DNA of 64,000 bases from Bacteroidia bacterium (lineage in GTDB: Bacteria; Bacteroidota; Bacteroidia; B-17B0; Aurantibacillaceae), in the NCBI GenBank assembly GCA_014378485.1, contig JACMNO010000002.1:124001-188000 (forward strand), written 5' to 3'. Below the pieces are notes generated by a model. It was given only the letters and a program-made list of their open reading frames with translations, had not been told where the DNA came from and made no database searches. How positions within the stretch are numbered: position 1 is the first letter of the stretch; every line of letters begins with the position of its first letter. The position numbers and the translations under genes are program-made. This document shows, one piece after another, positions 18,892 to 27,959 of this stretch.

Positions 18892-21800
18892 ATGATGGTT
18901 AAAAGAAATGTAATATTTACAGTTTTAATCCTCTCATACACTTTTTCATTTTCCCAACTTCAGGTAAAAAATTATTTTTCTGTAACCGGAAAAAAAGATG
19001 TCGCTATCAATACTATCATTCAGGATAAAAACGGATATTTATGGTTAGGCACAAAAGAAGGCGTTTATAAGTTCGACGGAAAATCATCACAGGATGTTTT
19101 TAAGGATTACCCGCAATTAAAACAAGAAATCACATCTCTATTTATTGATCATAACAAAACCTTTTGGGTTGGAACAAAAACCGGAAAAGTATTTTTTTAT
19201 AAAAATAACCGACTTGATTCCCTAGATTTTTCAAAAACTCATAATGAAGAAAAAATCACTTCTTTAATCGAAATAAATTCTACTTTATTTATCGGAACTT
19301 ATGGTAATGGCCTATACGCGTTAAATAATAAGCAATTAAAGCATTACGACTCAAATCATGGTTTAAGCGATAATGTGATCTATACTATTGCAACAGATGG
19401 AAAAGACAGAATATGGTGTGGAACAGATGGCGGGATTACTCAAATAAAAAATCTGAAAGCAAAACCTTATTTTACAATTATTTCCGATAAAAATGGTTTA
19501 CCGGATAATATTACCCGCGACCTTACACTCAATGAGGGCAAGCTTTTTATATCCATGCAAGATTCCGGTGCCTGTTATTATAACCTAACTACCAGTAAAA
19601 TAGAACGCATTCCATTTTTCAATAACTGGAATTTAGGCACGATCATAAATGGAGTTGAAGAAACCCCTAAAAAAATTACGGTGGCTACCGAAAAGAATGG
19701 CATTATTGTTATTGATAATGGAAAAATCTCAGTGTATAAATATGAGGAAACCATACAAAATTCAATAATCAATCAATTATTTATTGATAATTCACGCCAA
19801 ATATGGATCGCCTCAAAAAAAGGACTAAACCAATTATACTCCAGGAGATTTGATTTAATAAATAGTAATAATGGCCTTATCGATGATAAAATTTTGGCCT
19901 TGGTTACAGATAATGATCATTCCATTTGGATAGGAACCACCTCGGGAATTTCCAAGATCATGGAAAATGATGAAGGCAAAATACAGGTTAGTAAGATTCA
20001 GGACATCACCAAATACACCATCTCCTGCGCTGCTAAGGCTCCAAATGGTGATATATGGTTTGGAACCTATGGTAACGGCATTATTATTTTAAGTGCGGAA
20101 ACAAATAAAAGTGTGATTATCAATTCAAAAGAAAACGGATTATCAAATGATAATGTTTCTAATATTTATTTTAGTGATGAAAACACAGTTTATATATCTT
20201 CACTGGGAGGCGGATTGATGAAAGCATCTACTAGCGATGAAATTAAAATTAAGGTAGAAAAAACGTATAGTGAGACAGAAGGTTTAGGCAGTGATTATGT
20301 ATATGCCGCTTTAACTGATAACAATTCCAACCTATTTGTTGCAACAGATGGAGGCGGTTTACAAGTTTTGAAAAACAATAAGTTTGTAAGCATCACCAAA
20401 AAGTTCAAATTAAATTCCAATACTGTTTTTTCAATCTGTAAGGATAAGAATAATGCCATATGGGCCACCACTAATGCCAATGGTATAATTAAATACGATG
20501 GCAAAACCGTTATCTCCATCAATCAATCTAACGGATTAAGAGACGAACAACCGCAACAATTAATCTCATCTGGTAATACAGTTTATGCCATTAATTCAAA
20601 AGGAATAGATAAAATAAATTGCACGGATAATGTTGTTACATACTATGACTTATTTGATGGCGATTTAGAACCTAATTTAAATGCCGTTTTCTTTAGTCAA
20701 AATAATATTTATAGTGGTACTAATAATGGCGTATTAGTATTTAGAACTAGTCAGGAACCAAAAGATACCATCAAGCCTTCAGTATTTATTAGCAACATTC
20801 AGATAAATTACAAACCATTTAATAGAGATTTAATATCTGAATTTAAATACAATCAAAATAATATCTCAATAGAGTTTGCTGGCATCTGGTTAAAAAATTC
20901 GGATAAATTAACCTATCGTCATAAATTAATTGGATTTGAGGATCAATGGATCTATACAAACGAAAGCAAATTGCTAAACTATAATAATTTAAGTTCGGGC
21001 AATTACATCTTTATTGTGCAATCAAAAAATGAAGAAGATGTGTGGAGTAACGAAGCCACCTATTCTTTTACCATCTTAACGCCCTTGTGGCAACGCTGGT
21101 GGTTTTGGGTATTGGTGGTAAGCATTGGAGGATTAAGTATATATGCCTTTTTAAAATACCGGTTAAAGGAAATTAGAAAAGAAAATTTATTACTGGAGCA
21201 GCGCGTGAATGAAAGAACCTTTGAAATTGAAAAACAATCAAAGATTATTGAAGATAAAAATGTAGCCTTAGAGCAACTATCTCTTGTAGCCAGCAGAACT
21301 GATAATGTGGTATTAATTTTAGATGCCGAAGGAAGACTGGAATATGTGAATGAAAGTTTTGTAAGATTAAACAGAATCACACTTGAAGAATTAAAGAGAA
21401 ATCACGGCGAAACTATTTTTGATATTAGTAATAACCCGAATATTAAAACCATTGTTGCTGAAGCAGTATATCACAAAAAGTCAGTTAATTATGAAGCCTT
21501 AAACCTGGTTGCAGATGGCGTTGAAATATGGGAATCCTCTACATTAACTCCCATATTTGATGATGAAGGTATATTGAAAAAGATTATTATCATAGATACA
21601 AATGTGACAGAACGAAAAAAACAGGAACAGATCATTTATCAAAAAAATAAAGACATTACCGATAGTATCTCTTACGCCCGTAAAATACAACATGCTATTT
21701 TACCACAAAATGATCTGATTAAAACATATTTACCAAATTCGTTTGTGTTATACATGACCAAGGATATTGTTAGTGGAGATTTTTATTGGTTCACACATAT

Positions 21801-22407
21801 TAACGGCTCAAGTATTATTGCCGCTGTAGATTGCACAGGCCATGGTGTACCCGGCGCATTTATGAGTCTGATAGGTTATAACATTTTAAATAAGATTGTT
21901 AACGAACAAAAGATAACCGATCCTAAAGCTATTTTGCTTGAACTGAATAATGGCATATTGGAAGCTTTGTACAAAAACGAATCCGAGTCAAAAGATGGAA
22001 TGGATATCGCCATTTGCAAGATCAATCACAAAAAAAATACGGTGGATTATGCCGGAGCCATGAGGCCGCTTTGGATCATTAACAATAATGAATTAAGAGA
22101 AATAAAAGCCGATAAAATTCCAATTGGTACGACTCAGGAGAGCAGAGATTTACCAATTCAATATACAACACATACCATTCATGCAATTAAAGGCGACACC
22201 TTTTATATTTTTACAGATGGTTACGCCGATCAGTTTGGCGGCGCAAAAAACAAAAAATACAGTACATCTAAGTTTAAGGATTTACTTATAAAAAATTCAA
22301 ATCAAAATTTTAATACACAAGAAACAAATTGTAAACTGGAACATCTTCAATGGAAAAATAATTTTGAACAAGTTGATGATATTTTAGTAATCGGTTTTAC
22401 CATTTAA
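18892..22407 (+). CDS. Propeller-PAS-SpoIIE (PP2C) transmembrane sensor phosphatase
   Basis: A 1171-residue inner-membrane sensor. After a signal peptide, residues about 25-630 hold two-component-regulator-propeller repeats (DKNGYLWLGTKEGVYKFDG and many like it), then a Y_Y_Y domain (to about 725) in the periplasm, one membrane helix (about 734-755), a coiled coil, a PAS domain (about 800-905) and a C-terminal SpoIIE/PP2C phosphatase. Metal-binding motifs are VSGDFYW (near 959), DCTGHGVPGAFMS (near 979), DGMDIAI (near 1034) and TDGYADQFGG. There is no histidine kinase. It likely dephosphorylates a SiaC/anti-sigma-antagonist-type protein when a periplasmic ligand, perhaps a glycan, is sensed. 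Downstream nagK starts after 12 bp. Confidence 0.93.
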   Translation: MMVKRNVIFTVLILSYTFSFSQLQVKNYFSVTGKKDVAINTIIQDKNGYLWLGTKEGVYKFDGKSSQDVFKDYPQLKQEITSLFIDHNKTFWVGTKTGKVFFYKNNRLDSLDFSKTHNEEKITSLIEINSTLFIGTYGNGLYALNNKQLKHYDSNHGLSDNVIYTIATDGKDRIWCGTDGGITQIKNLKAKPYFTIISDKNGLPDNITRDLTLNEGKLFISMQDSGACYYNLTTSKIERIPFFNNWNLGTIINGVEETPKKITVATEKNGIIVIDNGKISVYKYEETIQNSIINQLFIDNSRQIWIASKKGLNQLYSRRFDLINSNNGLIDDKILALVTDNDHSIWIGTTSGISKIMENDEGKIQVSKIQDITKYTISCAAKAPNGDIWFGTYGNGIIILSAETNKSVIINSKENGLSNDNVSNIYFSDENTVYISSLGGGLMKASTSDEIKIKVEKTYSETEGLGSDYVYAALTDNNSNLFVATDGGGLQVLKNNKFVSITKKFKLNSNTVFSICKDKNNAIWATTNANGIIKYDGKTVISINQSNGLRDEQPQQLISSGNTVYAINSKGIDKINCTDNVVTYYDLFDGDLEPNLNAVFFSQNNIYSGTNNGVLVFRTSQEPKDTIKPSVFISNIQINYKPFNRDLISEFKYNQNNISIEFAGIWLKNSDKLTYRHKLIGFEDQWIYTNESKLLNYNNLSSGNYIFIVQSKNEEDVWSNEATYSFTILTPLWQRWWFWVLVVSIGGLSIYAFLKYRLKEIRKENLLLEQRVNERTFEIEKQSKIIEDKNVALEQLSLVASRTDNVVLILDAEGRLEYVNESFVRLNRITLEELKRNHGETIFDISNNPNIKTIVAEAVYHKKSVNYEALNLVADGVEIWESSTLTPIFDDEGILKKIIIIDTNVTERKKQEQIIYQKNKDITDSISYARKIQHAILPQNDLIKTYLPNSFVLYMTKDIVSGDFYWFTHINGSSIIAAVDCTGHGVPGAFMSLIGYNILNKIVNEQKITDPKAILLELNNGILEALYKNESESKDGMDIAICKINHKKNTVDYAGAMRPLWIINNNELREIKADKIPIGTTQESRDLPIQYTTHTIHAIKGDTFYIFTDGYADQFGGAKNKKYSTSKFKDLLIKNSNQNFNTQETNCKLEHLQWKNNFEQVDDILVIGFTI

Positions 22408-22419
22408 ACAGTACTTTTT

Positions 22420-23262
22420 ATGTCCATTTTAATTGCCGATAGCGGCTCCACAAAAACAGATTGGGTTCTGTTAGATAATAACAAGGTAATTGTTTCGTTC
22501 CAAACTATCGGCTTCAATCCTTATTTTCAAAGCAGCGAAGAAATTTCTGCTGAAATCAAAGCAAGCCTTATGCCCATTTTAAAGGATCATATCAGCAACC
22601 TTACACATATATCTTTTTATGGTGCAGGCTGTTCATCTTCCGAAAAGATAAATGTTGTAAAGCAGGGATTGTTCCTCGCTTTTGGCAATGTGCCATCGGA
22701 AGTGAACCATGATTTACTGGCAGCAGCCAGAGCATTATGCGGAAAAGAAAAAGGAATTGCCTGTATATTAGGCACAGGAAGTAATAGTTGCCTTTATAAT
22801 GGCGAAACTATTGTCGAAAATGTTCCATCGGTAGGTTATTTTTTTGGAGATCATGGAAGTGGCGCTACAATTGGAAGAATGTTTATTCAGGACTATTTTG
22901 ATGGAAAACTACCTGCTCATCTAAAGCAGGCATTTGAAGAGGCAGGTTATCATAGAGAGATCATTTTAGAAAGTATTTATAAAAAACCCATGCCGAGCAA
23001 ATACCTGGCAGGTGTGGTTAAATTTTTGGTCAATTATAATAATGAGATTTATGTAAAGGACTTAATAAAAAAATGCTTTCTTGATTTTTTTGATGCACAG
23101 GTGTCTAAATATACGAACGCGAAAAATTTGCCGGTTAATTCAGTTGGATCAGTAGGTTTTCATTATAAAGAATTGTTAACGGATGCTGCCAGGGAAAAAG
23201 GATTTATGATCGGTAACATTATAAAGTCCCCTATTGACGGATTAATAAAATACCATAGCTAA
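22420..23262 (+). CDS. N-acetylglucosamine kinase (BadF/BadG/BcrA/BcrD ATPase family)
   Basis: A 280-residue sugar kinase of the ASKHA fold that phosphorylates N-acetylglucosamine, used in cell-wall recycling or chitin use. The phosphate-1 motif is ADSGSTKTDWVLL at the start, the phosphate-2 region is CILGTGSNSCLYNG, and GYFFGDHGSGATIGR completes the family signature. It is 12 bp after the sensor phosphatase gene and its stop overlaps the next start by one base (TAATG), so the three are probably one transcript. The substrate is inferred from the close match to Bacteroidota GlcNAc kinases. Confidence 0.85.
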   Translation: MSILIADSGSTKTDWVLLDNNKVIVSFQTIGFNPYFQSSEEISAEIKASLMPILKDHISNLTHISFYGAGCSSSEKINVVKQGLFLAFGNVPSEVNHDLLAAARALCGKEKGIACILGTGSNSCLYNGETIVENVPSVGYFFGDHGSGATIGRMFIQDYFDGKLPAHLKQAFEEAGYHREIILESIYKKPMPSKYLAGVVKFLVNYNNEIYVKDLIKKCFLDFFDAQVSKYTNAKNLPVNSVGSVGFHYKELLTDAAREKGFMIGNIIKSPIDGLIKYHS

Positions 23263-24047
23263 TGTCAATTGTCCTTATTCCATTAACCGCGTTACTTGCT
23301 TCTATACTAACGTTTTTTTCGGGTTTTGGATTAGGCACCATTTTATTACCTGTTTTTTCAATTTACTATGAGCCACCTATTGCTGTTGCCTTAACAGCCA
23401 TTGTTCATTTTTTAAATAATATTTTTAAAATCGGATTGGTTTATAAGAATATTAAATGGAATGTTGTTTTAAAATTTGGAATACCCTCTTTAATAGCAGC
23501 ATTACTGGGAGCTTTCTTACTTAAAAATTTATCCTCCCAAACAATCGTTTTAGCAAAGTATTATTTAGAGCTAACTGAAATCAATTATCAAATTACATTT
23601 TTCAATCTCATCATAGGCTTACTTATTATTTTCTTTTCTTTGTTTGAGATTATCCCTTACTTTAAAAATTTAAGCTTTAGTGAAAACAAATTAACCATTG
23701 GTGGTTTTTTGAGTGGGTTTTTTGGAGGGCTCAGCGGACATCAGGGTGCATTAAGAAGTGCATTTTTAGTTAGGTTGAAATTGAGTAAAGAATCATTTGT
23801 AGCAACCGGCACCGCCATTGCCTGCTTGGTAGATATTGCCCGGATGAGTATTTATGCTATCACCTTTGATTTTGTAAATGTTTCTAATAACGCAAAGGTT
23901 CTTATTATTGCAGTTTTAGCAGCTTTTATTGGCGCCATTATTGGCAATAAATTATTAAAGAAAACCACCATTGGTTTTTTAAAATGGTTTGTGACAGTTT
24001 TTATGATTGTGATTGCACTTCTCATGATCTTTGGAATAATTAATTAA
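23262..24047 (+). CDS. TauE/SafE family membrane permease
   Basis: A 261-residue inner-membrane protein with about eight hydrophobic helices in two repeats. Each half carries the family's glycine-rich patterns (FFSGFGLGTILLPVF near the start; GFLSGFFGGLSGHQGALRSAF in the middle). Members export sulfite, sulfoacetate or other small anions. Its start overlaps the nagK stop by one base, which suggests coupled translation. The substrate cannot be read from sequence. A bidirectional terminator follows. Confidence 0.85.
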   Translation: MSIVLIPLTALLASILTFFSGFGLGTILLPVFSIYYEPPIAVALTAIVHFLNNIFKIGLVYKNIKWNVVLKFGIPSLIAALLGAFLLKNLSSQTIVLAKYYLELTEINYQITFFNLIIGLLIIFFSLFEIIPYFKNLSFSENKLTIGGFLSGFFGGLSGHQGALRSAFLVRLKLSKESFVATGTAIACLVDIARMSIYAITFDFVNVSNNAKVLIIAVLAAFIGAIIGNKLLKKTTIGFLKWFVTVFMIVIALLMIFGIIN

Positions 24048-24060
24048 TCGGGTCAACAAA

Positions 24061-24093
24061 AAAAGGCATCTACTAAATAGCAGATGCCTTTTT
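24061..24093. terminator. Bidirectional terminator between TauE and rplT
   Basis: GGCATCTACT and AGCAGATGCC pair (one mismatch) around an AAAT loop, with A and T runs on the two sides, so it can serve both converging transcripts. Confidence 0.85.
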
Positions 24094-24112
24094 AATTTAT
24101 GTTGTTGTAAAA

Positions 24113-24457
24113 CTATTTTACCTGATCTACAACAGCTTTAAAAGCTTCAGGATGATTCATTGCTAAATCAGCTAACACTTTACGGTTTAAATTAATGTTT
24201 TTAGAGTTTACTTTTCCAATAAACTCAGAGTAACTCATTCCATACTGGCGTACACCTGCATTAATACGTTGTATCCACAATGAGCGCATAGTACGTTTTT
24301 TGTTTTTACGATCGCGGTATGCGTAAGTTAAACCTTTTTCAAGGGTATTTTTGGCGATTGTCCAAACATTACCTCTTGCACCCCAATAACCTTTGGTTAA
24401 AGCTAGGATTTTTTTTCTGCGAGCCCTGCTGGCTACATGATTGACTGAACGTGGCAT
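24113..24457 (-). CDS. rplT: 50S ribosomal protein L20
   Basis: A 114-residue ribosomal protein that binds 23S rRNA early in 50S assembly and often represses its own operon. The start [29 protein letters not shown] is diagnostic, followed by the basic helix and the globular C-terminal domain ([28 protein letters not shown]). Last gene of the thrS-infC-rpmI-rplT group and separated from rpmI by a 105-bp spacer that can form hairpins. Confidence 0.98.
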   Translation of the reverse strand: MPRSVNHVASRARRKKILALTKGYWGARGNVWTIAKNTLEKGLTYAYRDRKNKKRTMRSLWIQRINAGVRQYGMSYSEFIGKVNSKNINLNRKVLADLAMNHPEAFKAVVDQVK

Positions 24458-24485
24458 TTCTTTTTAATTTTTTGATTTTACGTGT

Positions 24486-24502
24486 CACGCAACCTTTGCG
24501 TG
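24486..24502 (-). promoter_or_regulatory. Stem-loop in the rpmI-rplT spacer
   Basis: CACGCAA pairs perfectly with TTGCGTG around AGG on the minus strand, about 30 nt before the rplT start. A second small hairpin (GGTTA ... TAACC) lies upstream near 24517-24532. L20 is known to repress its operon by binding mRNA in other bacteria, so this is a candidate site, but no clear 23S mimic was recognised. Confidence 0.4.
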
Positions 24503-24562
24503 AGCTTTAAAACGTAGTTTCTGGTTAATTGAATAACCGTTGCACTCGGGTTAATTTAAAAA

Positions 24563-24757
24563 TTACATCGCTAATAAAAACTTGATGTTATTCATATCAC
24601 GCTCATGTACTAAGCCTGATTTGGTTAACGCACGTTTTGATTTAGTTGATTTCTTGGTCAGAATGTGACTTTTGAAAGCATGTTTTCTTTTAATTTTGCC
24701 GGTCCCAGTTACAGAGAATCTCTTCTTTGCACTAGAGTTTGTTTTCATTTTTGGCAT
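24563..24757 (-). CDS. rpmI: 50S ribosomal protein L35
   Basis: A 64-residue basic ribosomal protein with the family start [36 protein letters not shown]. Full length. It lies 32 bp after infC on the same strand in the conserved order infC-rpmI-rplT. Confidence 0.98.
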   Translation of the reverse strand: MPKMKTNSSAKKRFSVTGTGKIKRKHAFKSHILTKKSTKSKRALTKSGLVHERDMNNIKFLLAM

Positions 24758-24789
24758 TTTTCTATTTATTTATTTGTTAGTACTCTCTT

Positions 24790-25443
24790 TTATTTGGTCT
24801 TTTTGGGAGCCAATACCATTAACATTTTCTTCCCTTCTAATACCGGCAACTGTTCTGCCTTACCCCACTCTTCTAATTCAGAAGCAAAACGCAATAATAA
24901 AATAGTTCCTTGTTCTTTAAATACAATCTCACGACCTCTAAAAAACACAAACGCTTTTACTTTACTGCCTTCCTGTAAAAATTTCATCGCATGATTTTTC
25001 TTAAACAGATAATCATGTTCATCAGTATGTGGTCCAAAACGAATGTCCTTTACAACTACCTTTGATGCTTTTGCTTTTACTTCTTTTGCTTTCTTTTTAA
25101 GCTCGTACAAATACTTTCCATAATCAACAACCTTACAAACAGGAGGATCAACGTTTGGAGCAATTTCCACCAAATCAACCCCTAAATCTTCGGCCATTTT
25201 AATAGCCACTTCAATCGGGTAAACACCTGGCTCAATTTCATCACCTACAACACGCACTTGTGGCGTGTTACGTATGTTTTTATTGATACGGTGTTGCTCC
25301 TCTTTAACTCCGGGACGTTTAAATCCTTCTCTTAATCCTCTCGGACGTTTAAATTCCGGTTTTGCTCCGGGAACAACTGTACCAGGCTTTATCGGCCCCG
25401 TATTTTTGTTGTTTTTGTTTATTGGTTTCTTGAAAACGCTAAT
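24790..25443 (-). CDS. infC: Translation initiation factor IF-3, with AUU start codon
   Basis: A 217-residue factor that keeps ribosomal subunits apart and checks start-codon pairing. The N-domain ([25 protein letters not shown]), linker ([12 protein letters not shown]) and C-domain ([14 protein letters not shown] ... [13 protein letters not shown] ... [10 protein letters not shown]-like end) are complete. No ATG, GTG or TTG occurs before the GTG at 25257, which would cut off the essential N-domain. Just upstream is an in-frame TAA, then GGAGG, then ATT-ATT. I choose the second ATT (25441-25443), 5 nt after GGAGG. An AUU start is the known device by which IF-3 limits its own synthesis in E. 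coli. It follows thrS after 22 bp. Confidence 0.95.
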   Translation of the reverse strand: MSVFKKPINKNNKNTGPIKPGTVVPGAKPEFKRPRGLREGFKRPGVKEEQHRINKNIRNTPQVRVVGDEIEPGVYPIEVAIKMAEDLGVDLVEIAPNVDPPVCKVVDYGKYLYELKKKAKEVKAKASKVVVKDIRFGPHTDEHDYLFKKNHAMKFLQEGSKVKAFVFFRGREIVFKEQGTILLLRFASELEEWGKAEQLPVLEGKKMLMVLAPKKTK

Positions 25444-25465
25444 AATGACCTCCGCTTTTTAGTTA

Positions 25466-27415
25466 TTAATTATTTACTTTTTGTTTAAAATCATTCTCAA
25501 TGGTTGTGTTTATGAGCTTTGCAAAATCTTCAATAGTCATTGTGCCCATATCTCCTTTACCCTGCTCTCTCACTGCAACCGTTCCATCTTCCGCTTCTTT
25601 TTCGCCCACAACTAACATAAACGGTATTTTGCCTATTTCATTGTCACGAATTTTCTTCCCTATTTTCTCGTTCCTCTCGTCAACAAGGCCGCGAATATCG
25701 GAATTATTTAGCAATTCTAAAACTTTTTTTGCATAATCGTTGTATTTTTCGCTGATAGGCAAAATAGCCACCTGATCAGGTGTTAACCAAAGCGGAAATT
25801 TTCCGGCACAATGTTCAATCAATACGGCAATAAAACGTTCCAAAGATCCAAAAGGTGCCCTGTGAATCATGACAGGTCGGTGTTTTAAATTATCCGAGCC
25901 TGTATATTCCAATTCAAAACGCTCCGGTAAATTATAATCCACCTGAATAGTTCCCAGTTGCCATTTACGGCCAATGGCATCTTTTACCATAAAATCCAGT
26001 TTAGGTCCATAAAAAGCGGCTTCACCTAATTCTGTGACTGTTTTTAATCCTTTTTCAGCAGCCGATTCAATAATGGCTTGTTCCGCCAAAGCCCAGTTTT
26101 CATCAGAACCAATGTATTTGCTCTTATCTTCAGGATCACGTAAAGAAATTTGAGCTGTATATTCTCTGAAATCCAACGCATTGAATACGTGCAATACCAG
26201 ATCAATTACCTTTAAAAATTCTTCTTTTACCTGATCGGGACGAACAAATAAATGGGCATCATCCTGCGTAAAACCACGCACCCTGGTTAGGCCATGTAAC
26301 TCACCCTTTTGTTCGTAACGATAAACCGTTCCAAACTCAGCATAACGAACCGGAAGGTCTTTATAAGATTTTGGAGATGACTTGTAAATTTCACAGTGAT
26401 GAGGGCAATTCATCGGTTTTAAATAAAATTCCTCTCCTTCATGCGGAGTTTTAATCGGCTGAAATGAATCAGCGCCGTATTTTTCATAATGCCCGGAACA
26501 CACATACAAATCCTTATTGGCAATATGCGGAGTTACCACCGGTAAATAGCCCGCCTTCGTTTGCGCTTTTTGCATAAACTGAATTAAGCGCTCACGCAGC
26601 ATGGCACCTTTTGGTAACCATAATGGTAAACCTGCTCCTACTTTTTCTGAAAAACAAAACAGCTCTAATTCTTTTCCTAATTTTCGGTGGTCACGTTTTT
26701 TTGCTTCTTCAAGCAACACTAAATATTCTTTCAGTTCTTTATCCTTCGGGAATGCGATTCCATAAATACGGGTCAGCATTTTATTTTTTTCATCCCCTTT
26801 CCAGTAAGCACCTGCAATATTTAAAACCTTTACAGCTTTAATAAATCCTGTATTAGGAATATGCGGGCCACGACACAAATCCGTAAAATTACCCTGGCTA
26901 TAAAGAGTAATATTGCCATCATCCAATCGCTCTAATAAATCTAATTTATAGGAATCATCTTTATCGGCAAAATATTTAATGGCATCTGCCTTACTGATTT
27001 CTTTACGAATGAATTCACTATTTTGACGAGCCAGTTCTAACATCTTTGCTTCAATTTTTTCAAAATCAGCCGGCGTTAAAACTTCTCCATTCAAATCCAC
27101 ATCATAGTAAAATCCGTTTTCCAATGGTGGACCAACCCAGAATTTCACATTCGGATATAACGCTTCTAATGCTTCAGCTAATAAATGCGCGGATGAATGC
27201 CATAAGGTGTTTTTTCCTTCTGTATCATTCCAGGTTAGTAAGCTCACCGTACTATCCTGATTTATAGATCTGTTGGCATCTACTACTTCATTGTTAACTT
27301 TTGCTGCCAATACATTTCTTGCAAGGCCTTCGCTAATACTCAGTGCTATTTGCATGGAGGTGGTTCCTTTATGGTATTCGCGGATGGAACCGTCTGGTAG
27401 GGTAATTTTTATCAT
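25466..27415 (-). CDS. thrS: Threonyl-tRNA synthetase
   Basis: Charges tRNA-Thr. The 649-residue protein has the full class II architecture: TGS domain ([13 protein letters not shown], residues 1-62), second additional/editing domain with [11 protein letters not shown] (about 75) and the CRGPHIP zinc/editing region, catalytic core with motif 1, motif 2 ([33 protein letters not shown]), motif 3 ([13 protein letters not shown]) and a C-terminal anticodon-binding domain. The ATG at 27415 fits the family start better than the in-frame GTG at 27430. A hairpin that resembles the tRNA-Thr anticodon arm ends 10 nt before this ATG. First gene of the operon. Confidence 0.98.
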   Translation of the reverse strand: MIKITLPDGSIREYHKGTTSMQIALSISEGLARNVLAAKVNNEVVDANRSINQDSTVSLLTWNDTEGKNTLWHSSAHLLAEALEALYPNVKFWVGPPLENGFYYDVDLNGEVLTPADFEKIEAKMLELARQNSEFIRKEISKADAIKYFADKDDSYKLDLLERLDDGNITLYSQGNFTDLCRGPHIPNTGFIKAVKVLNIAGAYWKGDEKNKMLTRIYGIAFPKDKELKEYLVLLEEAKKRDHRKLGKELELFCFSEKVGAGLPLWLPKGAMLRERLIQFMQKAQTKAGYLPVVTPHIANKDLYVCSGHYEKYGADSFQPIKTPHEGEEFYLKPMNCPHHCEIYKSSPKSYKDLPVRYAEFGTVYRYEQKGELHGLTRVRGFTQDDAHLFVRPDQVKEEFLKVIDLVLHVFNALDFREYTAQISLRDPEDKSKYIGSDENWALAEQAIIESAAEKGLKTVTELGEAAFYGPKLDFMVKDAIGRKWQLGTIQVDYNLPERFELEYTGSDNLKHRPVMIHRAPFGSLERFIAVLIEHCAGKFPLWLTPDQVAILPISEKYNDYAKKVLELLNNSDIRGLVDERNEKIGKKIRDNEIGKIPFMLVVGEKEAEDGTVAVREQGKGDMGTMTIEDFAKLINTTIENDFKQKVNN

Positions 27416-27425
27416 ATATTTTTTT

Positions 27426-27442
27426 CCCACTTACAACGTGGG
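27426..27442 (-). promoter_or_regulatory. thrS leader hairpin mimicking the tRNA-Thr(UGU) anticodon arm
   Basis: In the mRNA: CCCAC, loop GUUGUAA, GUGGG, then A-rich sequence and AUG 10 nt later. Stem of 5 bp and loop of 7 nt equal a tRNA anticodon arm. The loop has U at position 33, UGU at 34-36 (a threonine anticodon) and AA at 37-38. In E. coli, ThrRS binds an anticodon-like hairpin just before its own start codon and blocks the ribosome; this site has the same place and shape. Function here is inferred. Confidence 0.6.
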
Positions 27443-27458
27443 TTTTAATTTTGGTCAG

Positions 27459-27466
27459 CAAATTTA
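27459..27466 (-). promoter_or_regulatory. -7 box of the thrS operon promoter
   Basis: TAAATTTG on the minus strand fits the Bacteroidota TAnnTTTG box and lies about 43 bp before the thrS ATG, so the short leader would carry the hairpin at 27426-27442. No clear TTG box upstream. Confidence 0.5.
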
Positions 27467-27505
27467 AGATAAAATGCAGAACTACACTAAGAAATTTAAA
27501 TTGAA

Positions 27506-27709
27506 TTACCTGCTCAAAATTAATTTTAAACTCTCTGTTTTATCTCCAATCTCTATTTGAAGAATATAAATACCGGTAGCCAGATTATTTGGAAGTTCAA
27601 TGTTCTTTTTCACCGATCCATTAATGCGCTCCTGTGGTAAATTGTAAACGTTCCTCCCTGTGAAGCTCATGCTGACATTAAAAATCGTTAAAACAAACTT
27701 TCCTCTAGT
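27506..27709 (-). pseudogene. Orphan C-terminus of a T9SS sorting-domain protein
   Basis: An open run of 67 codons with no start codon upstream (a TGA precedes it) reads as a T9SS type A sorting domain: KFVLTIFNVSMSFTGRNVYN, then NNLATGIYILQIEIG and the basic end SLKLILSR. All upstream parts of the protein are gone. The remaining 27710-27959 is AT-rich and shows only a TATCTTTG box at 27911-27918. Confidence 0.7.
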
Positions 27710-27959
27710 TCATTTAAAAATCTTCAATTAATGATTACAAATCATAGAAAATTTCGCCATCATCTGATATATTACTTTTTATCGGTTTTATATAGATATA
27801 AATACTCGATTTACATTGAAAACAATTAAGAAAACAAAAAATAGCTAAGTTTATTGTGGGAATGTTTGTACATTTTAACACTATTTCTTACATATGTTAC
27901 TTTTTTTATATATCTTTGGTAGGCAACTGTTTTTACAAAATTCATTAAATAATAATTAT

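Noticed and set aside
27894-27959. Upstream ATG for the 28-kb T9SS protein
   Set aside because: It lies before the TATCTTTG box and adds residues ahead of a good signal peptide; ATG 27960 is preferred.
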